64,000 nt of DNA from JBNKEI01 sp050288705. Lineage in GTDB: Bacteria > Myxococcota > Myxococcia > Myxococcales > UBA5297. The notes beneath the pieces are model-generated. The model saw only the letters and a list, made by a program, of their open reading frames with translations, was not told where the DNA came from and ran no database searches. The position numbers were made by a program, and so were the translations under genes. Below, one piece after another: positions 26,091 to 35,720 of the stretch (position 1 is the first letter of the stretch; the number at the start of each line of letters is the position of its first letter). Location: positions 1 through 64,000 of the forward strand of contig JBNKEI010000043.1 in the NCBI GenBank assembly GCA_050288705.1. The letters run 5' to 3'.

Positions 26091-27454
26091 TTCCATGTCA
26101 CCTTCATAGGAAAGGTGTTTTTCCTGAAAACAGACCAGGTGCGCAGATAACCAATGGCAGTATTCAACACAAAATCTTCTGAGCTTCCACCATTACCCGG
26201 TTGAGCATTGCTGACTTCCAGTGGAAGTTTGTTTTTTTGCTTTTTTGAACCCTCGGTAAACTGAGTAGCCTTTGCTTTAAGAATATTATTTGATTCATTT
26301 TTAAAATGATTTTTCAAATCTATCTCGCGAGTCACTTTATCTGCACCTTCTGTAATTTCTACATCAGGAGGAATACCAGTTTCCTGAATGCTACGATCTT
26401 TTGGGGTAAAATACTTGGCAATAGTAAGTTTTAATCCACTTCCATCCTCTAACTCAATAAGGGTCTGTACGCTTCCCTTTCCAAAAGTAGCCTGGCCCAT
26501 AATTACTGCTCTTTTATGATCTTGCAAAGCTCCAGCAACAATTTCGGAGGCCGATGCTGAGCTTCCATTAACCAAAATAATTAAGGGGTAATTTGGCTCA
26601 GTTTCACGTTCATGGCTCTTTTCTTCCTCAATTATTCGACCGTTACGCCCCTTGGTAGTCACTATTAAAAGTCCTTTGGTAAGGAAACGATCGCTCACTT
26701 TCACTGCCTGATCTAGTAATCCTCCCGGATTATTTCGAAGATCCAGCACTAAACCCTTGAGTTCGCTTTTATTCTGTTTACGCAAACCGTCCAAGGTACG
26801 TTTCAGATGTCGGTCGGTGTTTTCTTGAAAGCTCTTTAGTTTGACGTAGCCAAACCCATCTATTAATCGACCTTCTACCGAAACCATTTGAATACGATCG
26901 CGGATAACTACAATATCTCTTGGCTTAGAGAACCCCTGTCGGAAAAGAGTTAAAATTACTCGACTTCCAGTCGGGCCTCTCATTAAAGAAACCGCCGTAT
27001 TCAAATCCATATCTGCGCAATATTCGCCATCAATTTTTACTATAGTATCGCCAACGCGAATTCCAGCGCGGGCCGCTGGGGTATCATCTATGGTGGCCAC
27101 AACCACCAGCGATTGCGTACGCACCCCATTGCTTATCGCTTGGTTTAACGAAAGTTCTAACCCCACTCCTCCAAATTCACCAGAGGTGTCTATTTTGATC
27201 TCCTTGAATACTTCCGGCGGCATGTAGGATGTATGAGGATCAAGCGTGGCAACCATTCCTTGAATGGCCCCTTGAACGAGTTGCTTTTCGTCCACTTTCT
27301 CTACGTAATTATTCTCGATGTAGGAAAGAACTTGCCCAAAAAGATCGAGCTGGCGGTACATTCTCGTACTTCCCGCCGCCATCGCTATCCGGTCCGCAAA
27401 CATGCCTCCCAGAAACGCAAAGGGAATTAGCACTAACACGACCCTGAGAGTCAT
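26087..27454 (-). CDS. ctpA: C-terminal processing peptidase (S41 family, CtpA-like)
   Basis: Periplasmic serine protease of about 455 residues. It has an N-terminal signal or anchor (VVLVLIPFAFLGGMFADRI) and a PDZ domain (about 95-185; GGVGLEL, ARAGIRVGDTIVKIDGE). The S41 catalytic domain has LVLDLRNNPGGLL, the nucleophile Ser in NGSSASASEIVAGAL and the general base Lys in TFGKGSVQTL. These proteases trim C-termini of envelope proteins and regulate cell-wall hydrolases. The ATG at 27454 has GAGG nine bases upstream. A basic, low-complexity stretch (TEGSKKQKNKLP) lies near the C-terminus. The gene overlaps the PEGA gene by 4 bases, suggesting the two act together. Confidence 0.95.
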   Translation of the reverse strand: MTLRVVLVLIPFAFLGGMFADRIAMAAGSTRMYRQLDLFGQVLSYIENNYVEKVDEKQLVQGAIQGMVATLDPHTSYMPPEVFKEIKIDTSGEFGGVGLELSLNQAISNGVRTQSLVVVATIDDTPAARAGIRVGDTIVKIDGEYCADMDLNTAVSLMRGPTGSRVILTLFRQGFSKPRDIVVIRDRIQMVSVEGRLIDGFGYVKLKSFQENTDRHLKRTLDGLRKQNKSELKGLVLDLRNNPGGLLDQAVKVSDRFLTKGLLIVTTKGRNGRIIEEEKSHERETEPNYPLIILVNGSSASASEIVAGALQDHKRAVIMGQATFGKGSVQTLIELEDGSGLKLTIAKYFTPKDRSIQETGIPPDVEITEGADKVTREIDLKNHFKNESNNILKAKATQFTEGSKKQKNKLPLEVSNAQPGNGGSSEDFVLNTAIGYLRTWSVFRKNTFPMKVTWK

Positions 27455-27619
27455 GTCACAACGCCTCAGGAATAGCACCGGACACCTCGCATTCTTTGAA
27501 AACCTTTCCCTGCAATGTTTCTAGCATCCCAAAGCGGTGCGTCCTAGACAACTGCGAAAACTAGAAACTCCAAAAAATAGGAAAGTGGAAGCAAGATACA
27601 CACAGACTTCGTTCTTTGA

Positions 27620-27648
27620 TTGAACGATGTTGACTAACCGGCTATTCT
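27620..27648 (+). promoter_or_regulatory. Candidate promoter of the glutamate synthase gene set
   Basis: TTGAAC, 17 bases, TATTCT, about 90 bases before the amidotransferase start, in the divergent gap with ctpA. Confidence 0.5.
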
Positions 27649-27735
27649 AATTCGCCCGCTTTCCCCGTCTGCCGTTCTGAAGGCTCGGTGAACGTAGGAA
27701 GCATTCAGAAACGTCTTCCCAAACGGAGCGACATT

Positions 27736-28857
27736 ATGTGCCGCATGGCTTCCATCAAGTCGAAACACCCAGTTCCACCGGTCCTGATGCTCCGGATGAT
27801 GCTGGCAATGCAGAAAGGTCATGATAATTCCGGTTTTGCCATGGTCCTGCAAGATCTCGGAGGCATCTTTAGCGATTTTAAAAAGTGTCCACTCCTTTCT
27901 TTGGCTTGCACGCCAACCGGTTTAGAGCGCGCAGAAAAAATTCTCGATGAGCTTGGGTTTACACTCAAATTTGACCATCGCCCCGAGCCGAATTCTCAGC
28001 CTAACCTTGACCTGCAAAAGATGCAGCTATACGTCTTCCGCAACTACCAATACCCTTCTGAATTCATCAGCAACAGCACCGCAATGACTGCTCAGCAAAA
28101 GATGTTGTTGCTACAAACTCGCCTTAAACTGCGAGAGGAGCTCTCTAAAGATGAGCAAGGGTATGTTTATTCTTTCTGGCCCGACGTTCTAACGCTCAAA
28201 GAAGTAGGGGATCCTCGCGACATTGGAACTTTCTTTCACCTGTGGAACGAAGACCATTGGCTGAAGGCCCATGTTATCTCTGCCCAATGCCGCCAAAACA
28301 CCAATTACGAAATTGTTCGCTACGCTGCACATCCGTTTTTTTTGCAGGGTTATACAATGATGGGCAACGGCGAAAACACTTTCTTCCAAAAAAATCGGGA
28401 GCTTCAGCAACAATTAGATCCCGCTTACATTGGTTTTGAATCTGATACCCAATCGTTTCTTTATACACTTCACTATATTGTTGAAAAACTAAAATGGCCG
28501 CTACCTTATTTCAAACATATAATTACTCCTTTAACTTTTGAGCAAATGCAACGACGCCCTGACGCAACCATATTGGAAAGGGTTCGTCAATCGTGTCAGC
28601 ATTTGGAAATCAATGGCCCGAATACAGTGGTATTTGTTCTTCCCGATGGGCGCATGGGTATTTGCGCTGATGCAAAAAAATTACGCCCTTTTGTCCTAGC
28701 TACCGATTCGGAAAAAGGATTGGTAGCAGGAGCCTCGGAAGTATGCGGAGTAAACATGATTCTCCCGCAACGAAACCGAGAAGACGATTTGTATCCTGGC
28801 GAAAGAGAAACTGTCGTTATCGACAACAACTTGGAGATTCATCGATGGCCACAATAA
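27736..28857 (+). CDS. Glutamate synthase amidotransferase subunit (class II, free-standing)
   Basis: About 373 residues of the Ntn-type glutaminase domain that releases ammonia from glutamine. The ATG at 27736 is chosen because it places the catalytic cysteine at position 2 (MCRMAS), as required after removal of Met, and has GGAG seven bases upstream. The frame is open 16 codons earlier. Supporting motifs: KGHDNSGFAM and the ATDSEKGLVAGASEVCG-like end. In most bacteria this domain is the N-terminus of the roughly 1500-residue GltB. Here it is separate, as in archaeal-type glutamate synthases. The last 13 bases overlap the next gene, so stoichiometric translation with the FMN subunit is likely. 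Confidence 0.88.
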   Translation: MCRMASIKSKHPVPPVLMLRMMLAMQKGHDNSGFAMVLQDLGGIFSDFKKCPLLSLACTPTGLERAEKILDELGFTLKFDHRPEPNSQPNLDLQKMQLYVFRNYQYPSEFISNSTAMTAQQKMLLLQTRLKLREELSKDEQGYVYSFWPDVLTLKEVGDPRDIGTFFHLWNEDHWLKAHVISAQCRQNTNYEIVRYAAHPFFLQGYTMMGNGENTFFQKNRELQQQLDPAYIGFESDTQSFLYTLHYIVEKLKWPLPYFKHIITPLTFEQMQRRPDATILERVRQSCQHLEINGPNTVVFVLPDGRMGICADAKKLRPFVLATDSEKGLVAGASEVCGVNMILPQRNREDDLYPGERETVVIDNNLEIHRWPQ

Positions 28858-30566
28858 CTTCTCCCCCTGCGAATTCTGCACCAGCCTCTTCCTGCAAGAG
28901 CAAAAAGTCAGAAGAAAAGAATTTTCGTAGCGTAAAGCCTGTATTCGTACGTGACGATCATTCTATGGACTTCCCTTGGACGATACAGTGGAAGTCTGAT
29001 TCCTGTATTCGCTGCGGTTCATGCGTGGCCACCTGTACTTTCAAAGCTATTGAGCCGCGGTTAGAAAAACGCAAGCCCACTTTAAGCTTAGGTGGAACTC
29101 CAAAGCCGGTGGAATCGTCGGAAGTTGTAATGGCCATACGCCAGAGTCACGACGTGAAACGGTTCTGCCGCGGTTGCTCAATGTGTGAAAAGGTCTGTCC
29201 TACCCAGTCCATTCATGCAGTCGAGAACACTAATCAACGATTCCCGGTGGTCGCCCGCCAAGGAGGTGAGCCCATCAAACGTGGCGGTCGTGGGCATCAT
29301 ATGCCTTTGCGAGTGCTTGATTACCTAAAGGTAGGCCGCATCAGCCAGATGACTGACCCTTCTTTAGATGCAGCTCGGCATACTTTTGATATGCTTACCA
29401 CTTTAGGTCGAGGACTTCCTGCCGAGGATCTCCCCTTAAAGCAAGAAGGGGACAAAATCGTAGAAAATGGCTGGATGCCTCCACTACGCTGGATTTATCC
29501 GGTTCTGATTGGAGACATGTCCATTGGCGCACTCTCTTGGAGAATGTGGGAAGCGCTTTCTCTGGCAGTAGCCTACTTAAATGAAGAACGCGGCCTTCCG
29601 GTGCGCATGTGCTCGGGAGAGGGAGGCATGCCTGTTCGTCTACTTACCTCCCGGTATCTGAAGTACTTTATTCTTCAAATTGCCAGTGGTCATTTTGGTT
29701 GGAACCGCATTATTAAAGCCATGCCCAAAATGGTAACCGATCCCGCGGCAGTGCTCATAAAAATTGGCCAGGGTGCTAAACCTGGCGATGGAGGCTTACT
29801 CCCAGCGGAGAAAGTGGCTAGTCATATCCAAGCCATCCGTGGCGTTCCTAAAGCTGATTTGCTAAGCCCACCAAATCACCAGGGTCTCTACAGCATCGAA
29901 GAAAGCGTGCAGAAGATGTTTCTCAGCATGAATGCTGCTTTCCAATTTCGAGTACCTGTGGCTATTAAAGTTGCGGCCAGCTCTACCAACGTAGCAGTTT
30001 TCAATAATTTAGTGCGTGATCCCTACCGTATTGTGGGCGGCTTCTTTCTTGACGGTATTCAGGGAGGAACAGGCGCCGCTAACGAAGTAAGTCTCGATCA
30101 CACAGGTCATCCGGTATTAAGCAAATTGCGCGATTGCTATCTCACCGCCACAAAGCAGGGACGGCAAGGACATATTCCTCTTTTTGTGGGTGGAGGATTT
30201 GGCGATACCGGCGATCTTGCGGCTGACGCATTTAAAGCTATTTGCTTAGGAGCCAATGGAGTATTTGCGGGAAAAATCATGCTCCAGCTCGCCGGGTGTG
30301 TAGGAAATGAAAAAGGTCGCTGCAATGCTTGCAATACTGGCAAATGTCCCGCCGGAATTACCACTCAAGACCCCCGACTAGTTGCGAGATTAGACGTCGA
30401 TACGGTAGCTCAAAATGTAGTCGATTACTTTTTGGCTCTGGATTCGGAGTTCAAAAAGCTCCTTGCTCCCATCGGCAATTCAACTTTGCCAATAGGACGC
30501 AGCGATGCCTTAATTTCACTAGATAAATCCATCGCCGATCGTTTGCAAATTGCGTATGCATGTTAG
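28845..30566 (+). CDS. Glutamate synthase FMN subunit with two ferredoxin-type clusters
   Basis: About 574 residues. An N-terminal ferredoxin module has two 4Fe-4S sites (CIRCGSCVATC and CRGCSMCEKVCP). The FMN-binding TIM barrel of glutamate synthase follows: PPNHQGLYSIEES, GGTGAANEVSLDHTG and VGGGFGDTGDLAADAFKAI. The cysteine loop for the 3Fe-4S cluster is present (CNACNTGKCPAGITTQDP). In this domain 2-oxoglutarate and ammonia form glutamate. The ATG at 28845 overlaps the amidotransferase gene and has GGAG eight bases upstream. The ferredoxin module matches archaeal-type GltB, so electrons may come from ferredoxin-like partners or from the downstream fused oxidoreductase. Confidence 0.92.
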   Translation: MATITSPPANSAPASSCKSKKSEEKNFRSVKPVFVRDDHSMDFPWTIQWKSDSCIRCGSCVATCTFKAIEPRLEKRKPTLSLGGTPKPVESSEVVMAIRQSHDVKRFCRGCSMCEKVCPTQSIHAVENTNQRFPVVARQGGEPIKRGGRGHHMPLRVLDYLKVGRISQMTDPSLDAARHTFDMLTTLGRGLPAEDLPLKQEGDKIVENGWMPPLRWIYPVLIGDMSIGALSWRMWEALSLAVAYLNEERGLPVRMCSGEGGMPVRLLTSRYLKYFILQIASGHFGWNRIIKAMPKMVTDPAAVLIKIGQGAKPGDGGLLPAEKVASHIQAIRGVPKADLLSPPNHQGLYSIEESVQKMFLSMNAAFQFRVPVAIKVAASSTNVAVFNNLVRDPYRIVGGFFLDGIQGGTGAANEVSLDHTGHPVLSKLRDCYLTATKQGRQGHIPLFVGGGFGDTGDLAADAFKAICLGANGVFAGKIMLQLAGCVGNEKGRCNACNTGKCPAGITTQDPRLVARLDVDTVAQNVVDYFLALDSEFKKLLAPIGNSTLPIGRSDALISLDKSIADRLQIAYAC

Positions 30567-30601
30567 CAAACGCTCCAGACTCGATTCTTCAAAGGCTTCC
30601 C

Positions 30602-32926
30602 ATGAGACATTTCACAACTTTCGAAAACAATAAGCGTGTTTCCACTCAAGAGCTCTTGCAGCGAATTTATGATGCGCTCGCCAAAGGAGAAACTGAATTT
30701 GTTATTGACGCTTCCGGTCAACACAACATTGGCGGCCCGGCATGGGACAAAGAAGGGAAGAAACTTAGGTTTGCAGTACGCAACCCCGGCCAACGCCTGG
30801 GTTCTATGGGCATGCCCAACACCGAGATTGTCGTAGAAGGAGCAGCATCCGCTGACGTAGGCTGGTTAAATGCCGGTGCTACCATCGTAGTAAAAGGCGA
30901 TGGTGGTGACACTACTGGCCATTGCGCTGCCGATGGCATTATTTACATTGGAGGCCGGGCTGGAACGCGAACCGGTTCTCTAATGAAATCTGACCCCGCC
31001 TATACTCCTCCTCAATTATGGATTCTAAAAAACACTGGCTCTTTTCCTTTTGAGTTTATGGGAGGAGGAATCGCCGTTGTTTGCGGTCACGATTCTGTCG
31101 GTACGGAATCAGTAATTGGCGACCGCCCTTGCGTAGGAATGGTCGGCGGCATTGTATATGTGCGAGGTCCAGTCGGCTCTCTGCCTACCAATGTCAAGCT
31201 GGTAGACGCTCTGAGCGAGGAAGATTGGGCGTTTCTCTCCCAAGGAATTCCTCAATTTTTGGACGCTGTTGAAAGACCTGAATTGCGCTCCTCCCTGCTG
31301 AACAGGAATGAATGGCGCAAGATCGAGGCTAAGTCTTTTGACGAGCTAAAAAGTAGCAAAAAGAAAACATCAGTAGCGTCTTTTCACACTGAACGTTGGA
31401 TAGACGGCGGCCTATTCGGTGACGTGGTTAACGATCCCGGCTTTATTTCATCATTAGTTCCCACTGGTGATTATCGAGCCAACGTACCAGTTTGGAATAA
31501 TGCGGTATTTGCCGCCCCCTGCGAATATGCCTGTCCCAGTGAAATACCAACCCAGGAAAGAGTAAACCTTCTACGGAAAGGGAAGATTCGCGAAGCATTA
31601 GAGCTAGTTCTTCGCTACAGTCCTTTTCCGGGATCGGTTTGCGGAAGTACTTGTCCAAACCCGTGCATGTCTGCTTGTACCCGGCAAACAATTGATTTTG
31701 CAGTTCTGGCTGGCCCACTCGGAAAATGCTCCATTGATCAACCAGCACCGGCACCTGCACCAGCCAGTGGAAAAAAATTCGCAGTAATTGGCTCAGGTGT
31801 TGGTGGCCTTTCTGCCGCATGGCAACTTGCGCTCCGCGGTCACGAAGTCACCGTTTTCGAAAAAGAAAACACTCTGGGCGGAAAAATTGCTTCTGCAATT
31901 CCCAATGAGCGCTTGGATAAAAAAATTGTGGAAAGCGAAATCCAACGCATTTTGAGCATTGGGGTAAAAGCAGAAACTGGATTTGTGCTTGACGAAAAGT
32001 CGTTTCCGATTATTCGCGACTCGTTCCATGGCGTAATACTAGCGATGGGAGCGCAAAAACCGCGCATGCTGCCGTTTGCCGGGAATGAGAAAGCAATTGC
32101 CGCCCTTAATTTTTTAGTCAGTGCTAATGCAGGAAAACCTATAGTTGACGTTCGTAACAAGAAAGTTGCGGTTGTTGGAGCTGGTGACGTAGGCATGGAT
32201 GCATGCTGTGTTTCCTGGAAATTAGGAGCCAAGAACGTCACTGCACTAGACATTCAAGAACCAGCAAGCTCTAGTCGAGAACGTGATGCCGCTTTGGCGC
32301 TGGGTACGCAAATTTTGTGGCCGCGTGTTACTAGTGGCTATGCTGATGGCAAGCTCCATTTTAAAAACGGAGACCCCATTGAAGCCGACATTGTGATAGT
32401 TTCCATTGGTGAAACTCCGCTTCTGCAAGGCCTGCCAGAAAGCTTGGAAAGGAAAAAAAATCATTGGCTTGCCACCGACGCTACTGGGCGCACTACCGAT
32501 TCCAAGGTTTTTGCAGTGGGTGATGTTGTTCGCCCCGGTCTGCTCACTGAAGCTATCGGAGCTGGCCGAGTAGCAGCCCTGGCAATGCATGCACAAGTAA
32601 CTAACCAGGTTTTCCAGATAGAGAAAAAGCCACCTATTCCTGATGACCGATTGCATTTAGTATATTTCACCCCTGAAAGCAGATGTCCTTCTGATCCGCT
32701 GGCCGAATCCGGGCGCTGTATTTCTTGTGGAACCTGCCGGGATTGCAACGTTTGTATTCATGTCTGCGGTCAACATGCTATTACTCGCCACGAGCATTCT
32801 AACGGCACCTACGAGTATCGAGCCAACGAAAGTCGCTGTATTGGTTGTGGATTGTGCGCAGCAGCATGCCCCTGCGGTATTTGGACCATGGTGCCCAATC
32901 TTCTAGAAAAAGAAGGCGGAGAGTAA
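30602..32926 (+). CDS. Fusion of glutamate synthase GXGXG domain with NAD(P)H oxidoreductase and ferredoxin modules
   Basis: About 774 residues. Residues 1-250 are the GXGXG beta-helix domain of glutamate synthase (repeats like GDGGDTTGHCAADG, IYIGGRAGTRTG, GGGIAVVCG). After a linker comes a GltD-type small-subunit module: Fe-S cysteines (CEYACPSEIP, CGSTCPNPCMSAC), FAD site (IGSGVGGLSAAWQLA), NAD(P) site (VVGAGDVGMDACC) and the C-terminal FAD segment (AVGDVVRPGLLTEAIGAGR). A last ferredoxin part has CISCGTCRDCNVCIHVC and CIGCGLCAAACPCG. So the barrel-helper domain and the electron-input subunit are one chain. The ATG at 30602 (AAGG upstream) is preferred over one at 30560 overlapping the previous stop. 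Confidence 0.9.
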   Translation: MRHFTTFENNKRVSTQELLQRIYDALAKGETEFVIDASGQHNIGGPAWDKEGKKLRFAVRNPGQRLGSMGMPNTEIVVEGAASADVGWLNAGATIVVKGDGGDTTGHCAADGIIYIGGRAGTRTGSLMKSDPAYTPPQLWILKNTGSFPFEFMGGGIAVVCGHDSVGTESVIGDRPCVGMVGGIVYVRGPVGSLPTNVKLVDALSEEDWAFLSQGIPQFLDAVERPELRSSLLNRNEWRKIEAKSFDELKSSKKKTSVASFHTERWIDGGLFGDVVNDPGFISSLVPTGDYRANVPVWNNAVFAAPCEYACPSEIPTQERVNLLRKGKIREALELVLRYSPFPGSVCGSTCPNPCMSACTRQTIDFAVLAGPLGKCSIDQPAPAPAPASGKKFAVIGSGVGGLSAAWQLALRGHEVTVFEKENTLGGKIASAIPNERLDKKIVESEIQRILSIGVKAETGFVLDEKSFPIIRDSFHGVILAMGAQKPRMLPFAGNEKAIAALNFLVSANAGKPIVDVRNKKVAVVGAGDVGMDACCVSWKLGAKNVTALDIQEPASSSRERDAALALGTQILWPRVTSGYADGKLHFKNGDPIEADIVIVSIGETPLLQGLPESLERKKNHWLATDATGRTTDSKVFAVGDVVRPGLLTEAIGAGRVAALAMHAQVTNQVFQIEKKPPIPDDRLHLVYFTPESRCPSDPLAESGRCISCGTCRDCNVCIHVCGQHAITRHEHSNGTYEYRANESRCIGCGLCAAACPCGIWTMVPNLLEKEGGE

Positions 32927-32932
32927 AGTCTT

Positions 32933-34186
32933 ATGGCTTTAATTGTCCAAAAATTTGGGGGCACGTCTGTTGCCAACAAAGAAAGAATAGAAGCGGTAGC
33001 CCAGCGAGTAGTGCAAACCGCCAAGCAAGGCAACCAGCTGGTGGTAGTTGTTTCTGCTATGTCAGGAGAAACTGACAAGCTGATTCAGTTTGCACACCGA
33101 ATAAATCCCTCGCCCTCCGATCGAGAAATGGATTTACTTCTCTCTTCCGGAGAACGAGTGACTTGCGCCCTGACTGCTATGGCTATTAAGCAATTGGGGC
33201 ATAAGGCTTTTGCGCTTACCGGAAGACAATTTGGAATTGTCACTGATTCATTCCATACCAAAGCGAGAATCGAGAGAATCTCCGGCGAGCGCGCCAGGAA
33301 GTTAATACAACAAGGGTTCATTGTAGTAGTCGCGGGATTCCAGGGAGTCACTAGCCTCGATTCAGTTGTCTATTCTGATGTAACCACACTTGGCCGCGGA
33401 GGTTCTGACCTTTCAGCGGTTGCTGTGGCCAGCGCCCTTGGCGCTGATCTTTGCGAGATTTACACCGATGTTGATGGGGTGTATACCGCCGACCCCAACA
33501 TTGTTTCCAACGCTCGCAAAATAGAACGGATTTCCTACGAGGAAATGCTCGAATTGGCTAGCTCGGGCGCCAAGGTCTTACAGACCCGATCGGTACAGTT
33601 TGCGATGAAATACCAACTACCATTAGTGGTGCGTTCTAGTTTCAACAACAATCCGGGAACTTTAGTAACTGAGGAGGATCAGGAAATGGAAAAAGTGGTG
33701 GTTTCCGGGGTGGCTTACGACCGCAATCAAGTTAGACTTAGCGTGCTAGGCGTTCCTGATATTCCTGGTGTAGCAGGTCAGCTTTTTCATAGAATATCTA
33801 AGTCGCAGATTCTGGTAGATATAATCGTCCAAAACGCCAGTAGCGACGGAAAATCCGCGGATATTTCTTTCACTGTTTCCAAAACAGATAGTAAGAAAGC
33901 TTTGCAGCTCGCCCAAGAAATTGCCACCGAAATCGGGGCTCAGGGTGTAAACCTTAGAGATGATGTTTCCAAAATCTCTATCGTTGGAGCAGGAATGCGA
34001 ACTCATACCGGAATTGCTGCCGAGATGTTCAATACCTTGTCTGAGTACAATATCAACATCATGATGATTAGCACTTCCGAAATCAAAATCTCTTGTATAA
34101 TAGATAACAAATACACTGAGTTGGCAGTAAGAGCGTTGCATGAAAAATTTGGACTTGCCAATTGTCCAACCGGAATTTCTAGTTAA
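32933..34186 (+). CDS. lysC: Aspartate kinase
   Basis: Phosphorylates aspartate, first step to lysine, threonine, methionine and diaminopimelate. 417 residues with the N-terminal KFGGTSVANKERI, GRGGSDLSAVAVA, EIYTDVDGVYTADP, then two ACT domains (VLGVPDIPGVAG and VGAGMRTHTGIAAEMF) that usually mediate Lys/Thr feedback. The ATG is six bases after the preceding stop, with GGAG about 12 bases upstream. It sits between the glutamate synthase and trp genes with short gaps, so it may share a long transcript that ties nitrogen assimilation to amino-acid output. Confidence 0.97.
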   Translation: MALIVQKFGGTSVANKERIEAVAQRVVQTAKQGNQLVVVVSAMSGETDKLIQFAHRINPSPSDREMDLLLSSGERVTCALTAMAIKQLGHKAFALTGRQFGIVTDSFHTKARIERISGERARKLIQQGFIVVVAGFQGVTSLDSVVYSDVTTLGRGGSDLSAVAVASALGADLCEIYTDVDGVYTADPNIVSNARKIERISYEEMLELASSGAKVLQTRSVQFAMKYQLPLVVRSSFNNNPGTLVTEEDQEMEKVVVSGVAYDRNQVRLSVLGVPDIPGVAGQLFHRISKSQILVDIIVQNASSDGKSADISFTVSKTDSKKALQLAQEIATEIGAQGVNLRDDVSKISIVGAGMRTHTGIAAEMFNTLSEYNINIMMISTSEIKISCIIDNKYTELAVRALHEKFGLANCPTGISS

Positions 34187-34202
34187 TATTTACCTTTGTT
34201 TG

Positions 34203-34219
34203 CGGTTCGACTCAAACCG
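34203..34219 (+). promoter_or_regulatory. Small hairpin before the trpE ribosome-binding site
   Basis: Arms CGGTT and AACCG around a 7-base loop directly abut the trpE Shine-Dalgarno GGGAG. It could modulate initiation. It is not a trp attenuator: there is no Trp-codon leader peptide and no alternate terminator. Confidence 0.25.
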
Positions 34220-34229
34220 GGAGTAAAAA

Positions 34230-35720
34230 GTGGTTTGTCCAGAGTTTGAGAAGTTTAAAGAACTTTCCGTTCAAGGCAATGTCATACCGGTATATCGCGA
34301 GATAAATGTCGATTTAGAGACACCAGTTTCTATTTATCTGAAATTGCGCAATAGTTCGGAATCATTTCTATTCGAATCAGTTGAAGGAGGCGAGCACTTA
34401 GCTCGCTATTCTTTCTTAGGCACCAAGCCGTCTCGAGTATTAACATTAAACAAAGAACATGCCACTATTCGTCATCGAAACGGAAAAAAGGAAGAAATTT
34501 CTTTTTCCCAAATTAATCCGTTCCAAATCTTGCGTGACTTTTTTGCTGATTGCCGAGCTGTGGAAGTTCCTGGTCTCCCGCGATTTTTTGGCGGGGCAGT
34601 AGGGTTTTTTAGTTACGATTTTGTCCGACATATTGAACGTCTACCGGAAACCGCACGCGACGAGCTTAATCAGCCTGATGCGGTATTTCTTTTAACTGAC
34701 ACATTAATTGCTTTTGATCACGTAAAGAATAGAGCACTACTAATTGCCAATGCATTTTTAGAAGGTTCAGACATTAGGGAAGCCTATGAAAATGCCGTTT
34801 CGCGTATTGATGCATTAGAAAAAAATCTTCACCATGCCCTGCCCTCTACTCCAGTCCCTTCCCCTGAAGAATCGGGAATTCTGGAATCCAACATGGCTCC
34901 TGAGCAGTATTCTCGAATGGTAAATAAAGCAAAAGAATACATTGCTGCGGGAGACGCCTTTCAAATTGTGCTTTCTCAACGTTTTCGTCGGCCTACCGGA
35001 GCAGATTCCTTTGAGATTTACCGAGCATTACGCAAGCTTAATCCCTCGCCATACACTTTCTATCTTGATTTGGGGGATTTTCGACTAATCGGCTCCTCAC
35101 CGGAAGTACTAGTTCGCCTGGAAGATGGTAATGCACAGTTAAATCCGATTGCCGGAACCCGCCCTCGAGGGGTTGACGAAGCAGAGGATTCCAAATTGGT
35201 AAACGAACTATTAAACGATCCCAAAGAGCGTGCCGAACACGTGATGCTAGTTGATTTGGGTAGAAACGACTTGGGCAGAGTGTGCGAATATGGCTCGGTA
35301 AAAGTACCAACTTATATGGCTATCGAAAAATATTCGCATGTAATTCATTTGGTCTCGCGCGTATACGGAAAACTTCGCAGTGAATACGATGCAATCGATT
35401 TACTACGTGCTACTTTTCCGGCTGGTACGGTATCCGGCGCCCCCAAAGTTCGTGCTATGGAAATCATTGAAGAACTGGAAGGCGTGCGTCGCGGCTCATA
35501 CGCAGGAGCGGTAGGGTATTTTGGTTTTCCGGTTAACGGCAAAGGAAATATGGATTTTTGCATCGCTATTCGCACTATTCTTCATAAAGGCAAAGACGCC
35601 TATCTACAAGCAGGCGCAGGAGTTGTTGCCGATTCCAATCCCCTGATGGAACACAAAGAGTGTGAAAACAAAGCACGTGCCCTTGCCGAGGCCATTCGCT
35701 TATCAGAGGAAATATTATGA
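34230..35720 (+). CDS. trpE: Anthranilate synthase component I
   Basis: Makes anthranilate from chorismate with TrpG-supplied ammonia. 496 residues with N-terminal feedback segment (ESVEGGEHLARYSFLG), DAFQIVLSQRF, SSPEVLVRLEDG, PIAGTRPRG, LVDLGRNDLGRV and the C-terminal ATFPAGTVSGAPKVRAMEII. GTG start at 34230 with GGGAG six bases upstream. The stop overlaps trpG by four bases. The LxxS-type Trp-binding element near the N-terminus is present in part (FLFESVEGG), so tryptophan inhibition is likely. Confidence 0.98.
   Translation: MVCPEFEKFKELSVQGNVIPVYREINVDLETPVSIYLKLRNSSESFLFESVEGGEHLARYSFLGTKPSRVLTLNKEHATIRHRNGKKEEISFSQINPFQILRDFFADCRAVEVPGLPRFFGGAVGFFSYDFVRHIERLPETARDELNQPDAVFLLTDTLIAFDHVKNRALLIANAFLEGSDIREAYENAVSRIDALEKNLHHALPSTPVPSPEESGILESNMAPEQYSRMVNKAKEYIAAGDAFQIVLSQRFRRPTGADSFEIYRALRKLNPSPYTFYLDLGDFRLIGSSPEVLVRLEDGNAQLNPIAGTRPRGVDEAEDSKLVNELLNDPKERAEHVMLVDLGRNDLGRVCEYGSVKVPTYMAIEKYSHVIHLVSRVYGKLRSEYDAIDLLRATFPAGTVSGAPKVRAMEIIEELEGVRRGSYAGAVGYFGFPVNGKGNMDFCIAIRTILHKGKDAYLQAGAGVVADSNPLMEHKECENKARALAEAIRLSEEIL

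Noticed and set aside
34187..34229. trp attenuator
   Set aside because: Only a 43-base gap with one small hairpin, and no leader peptide with tandem Trp codons.
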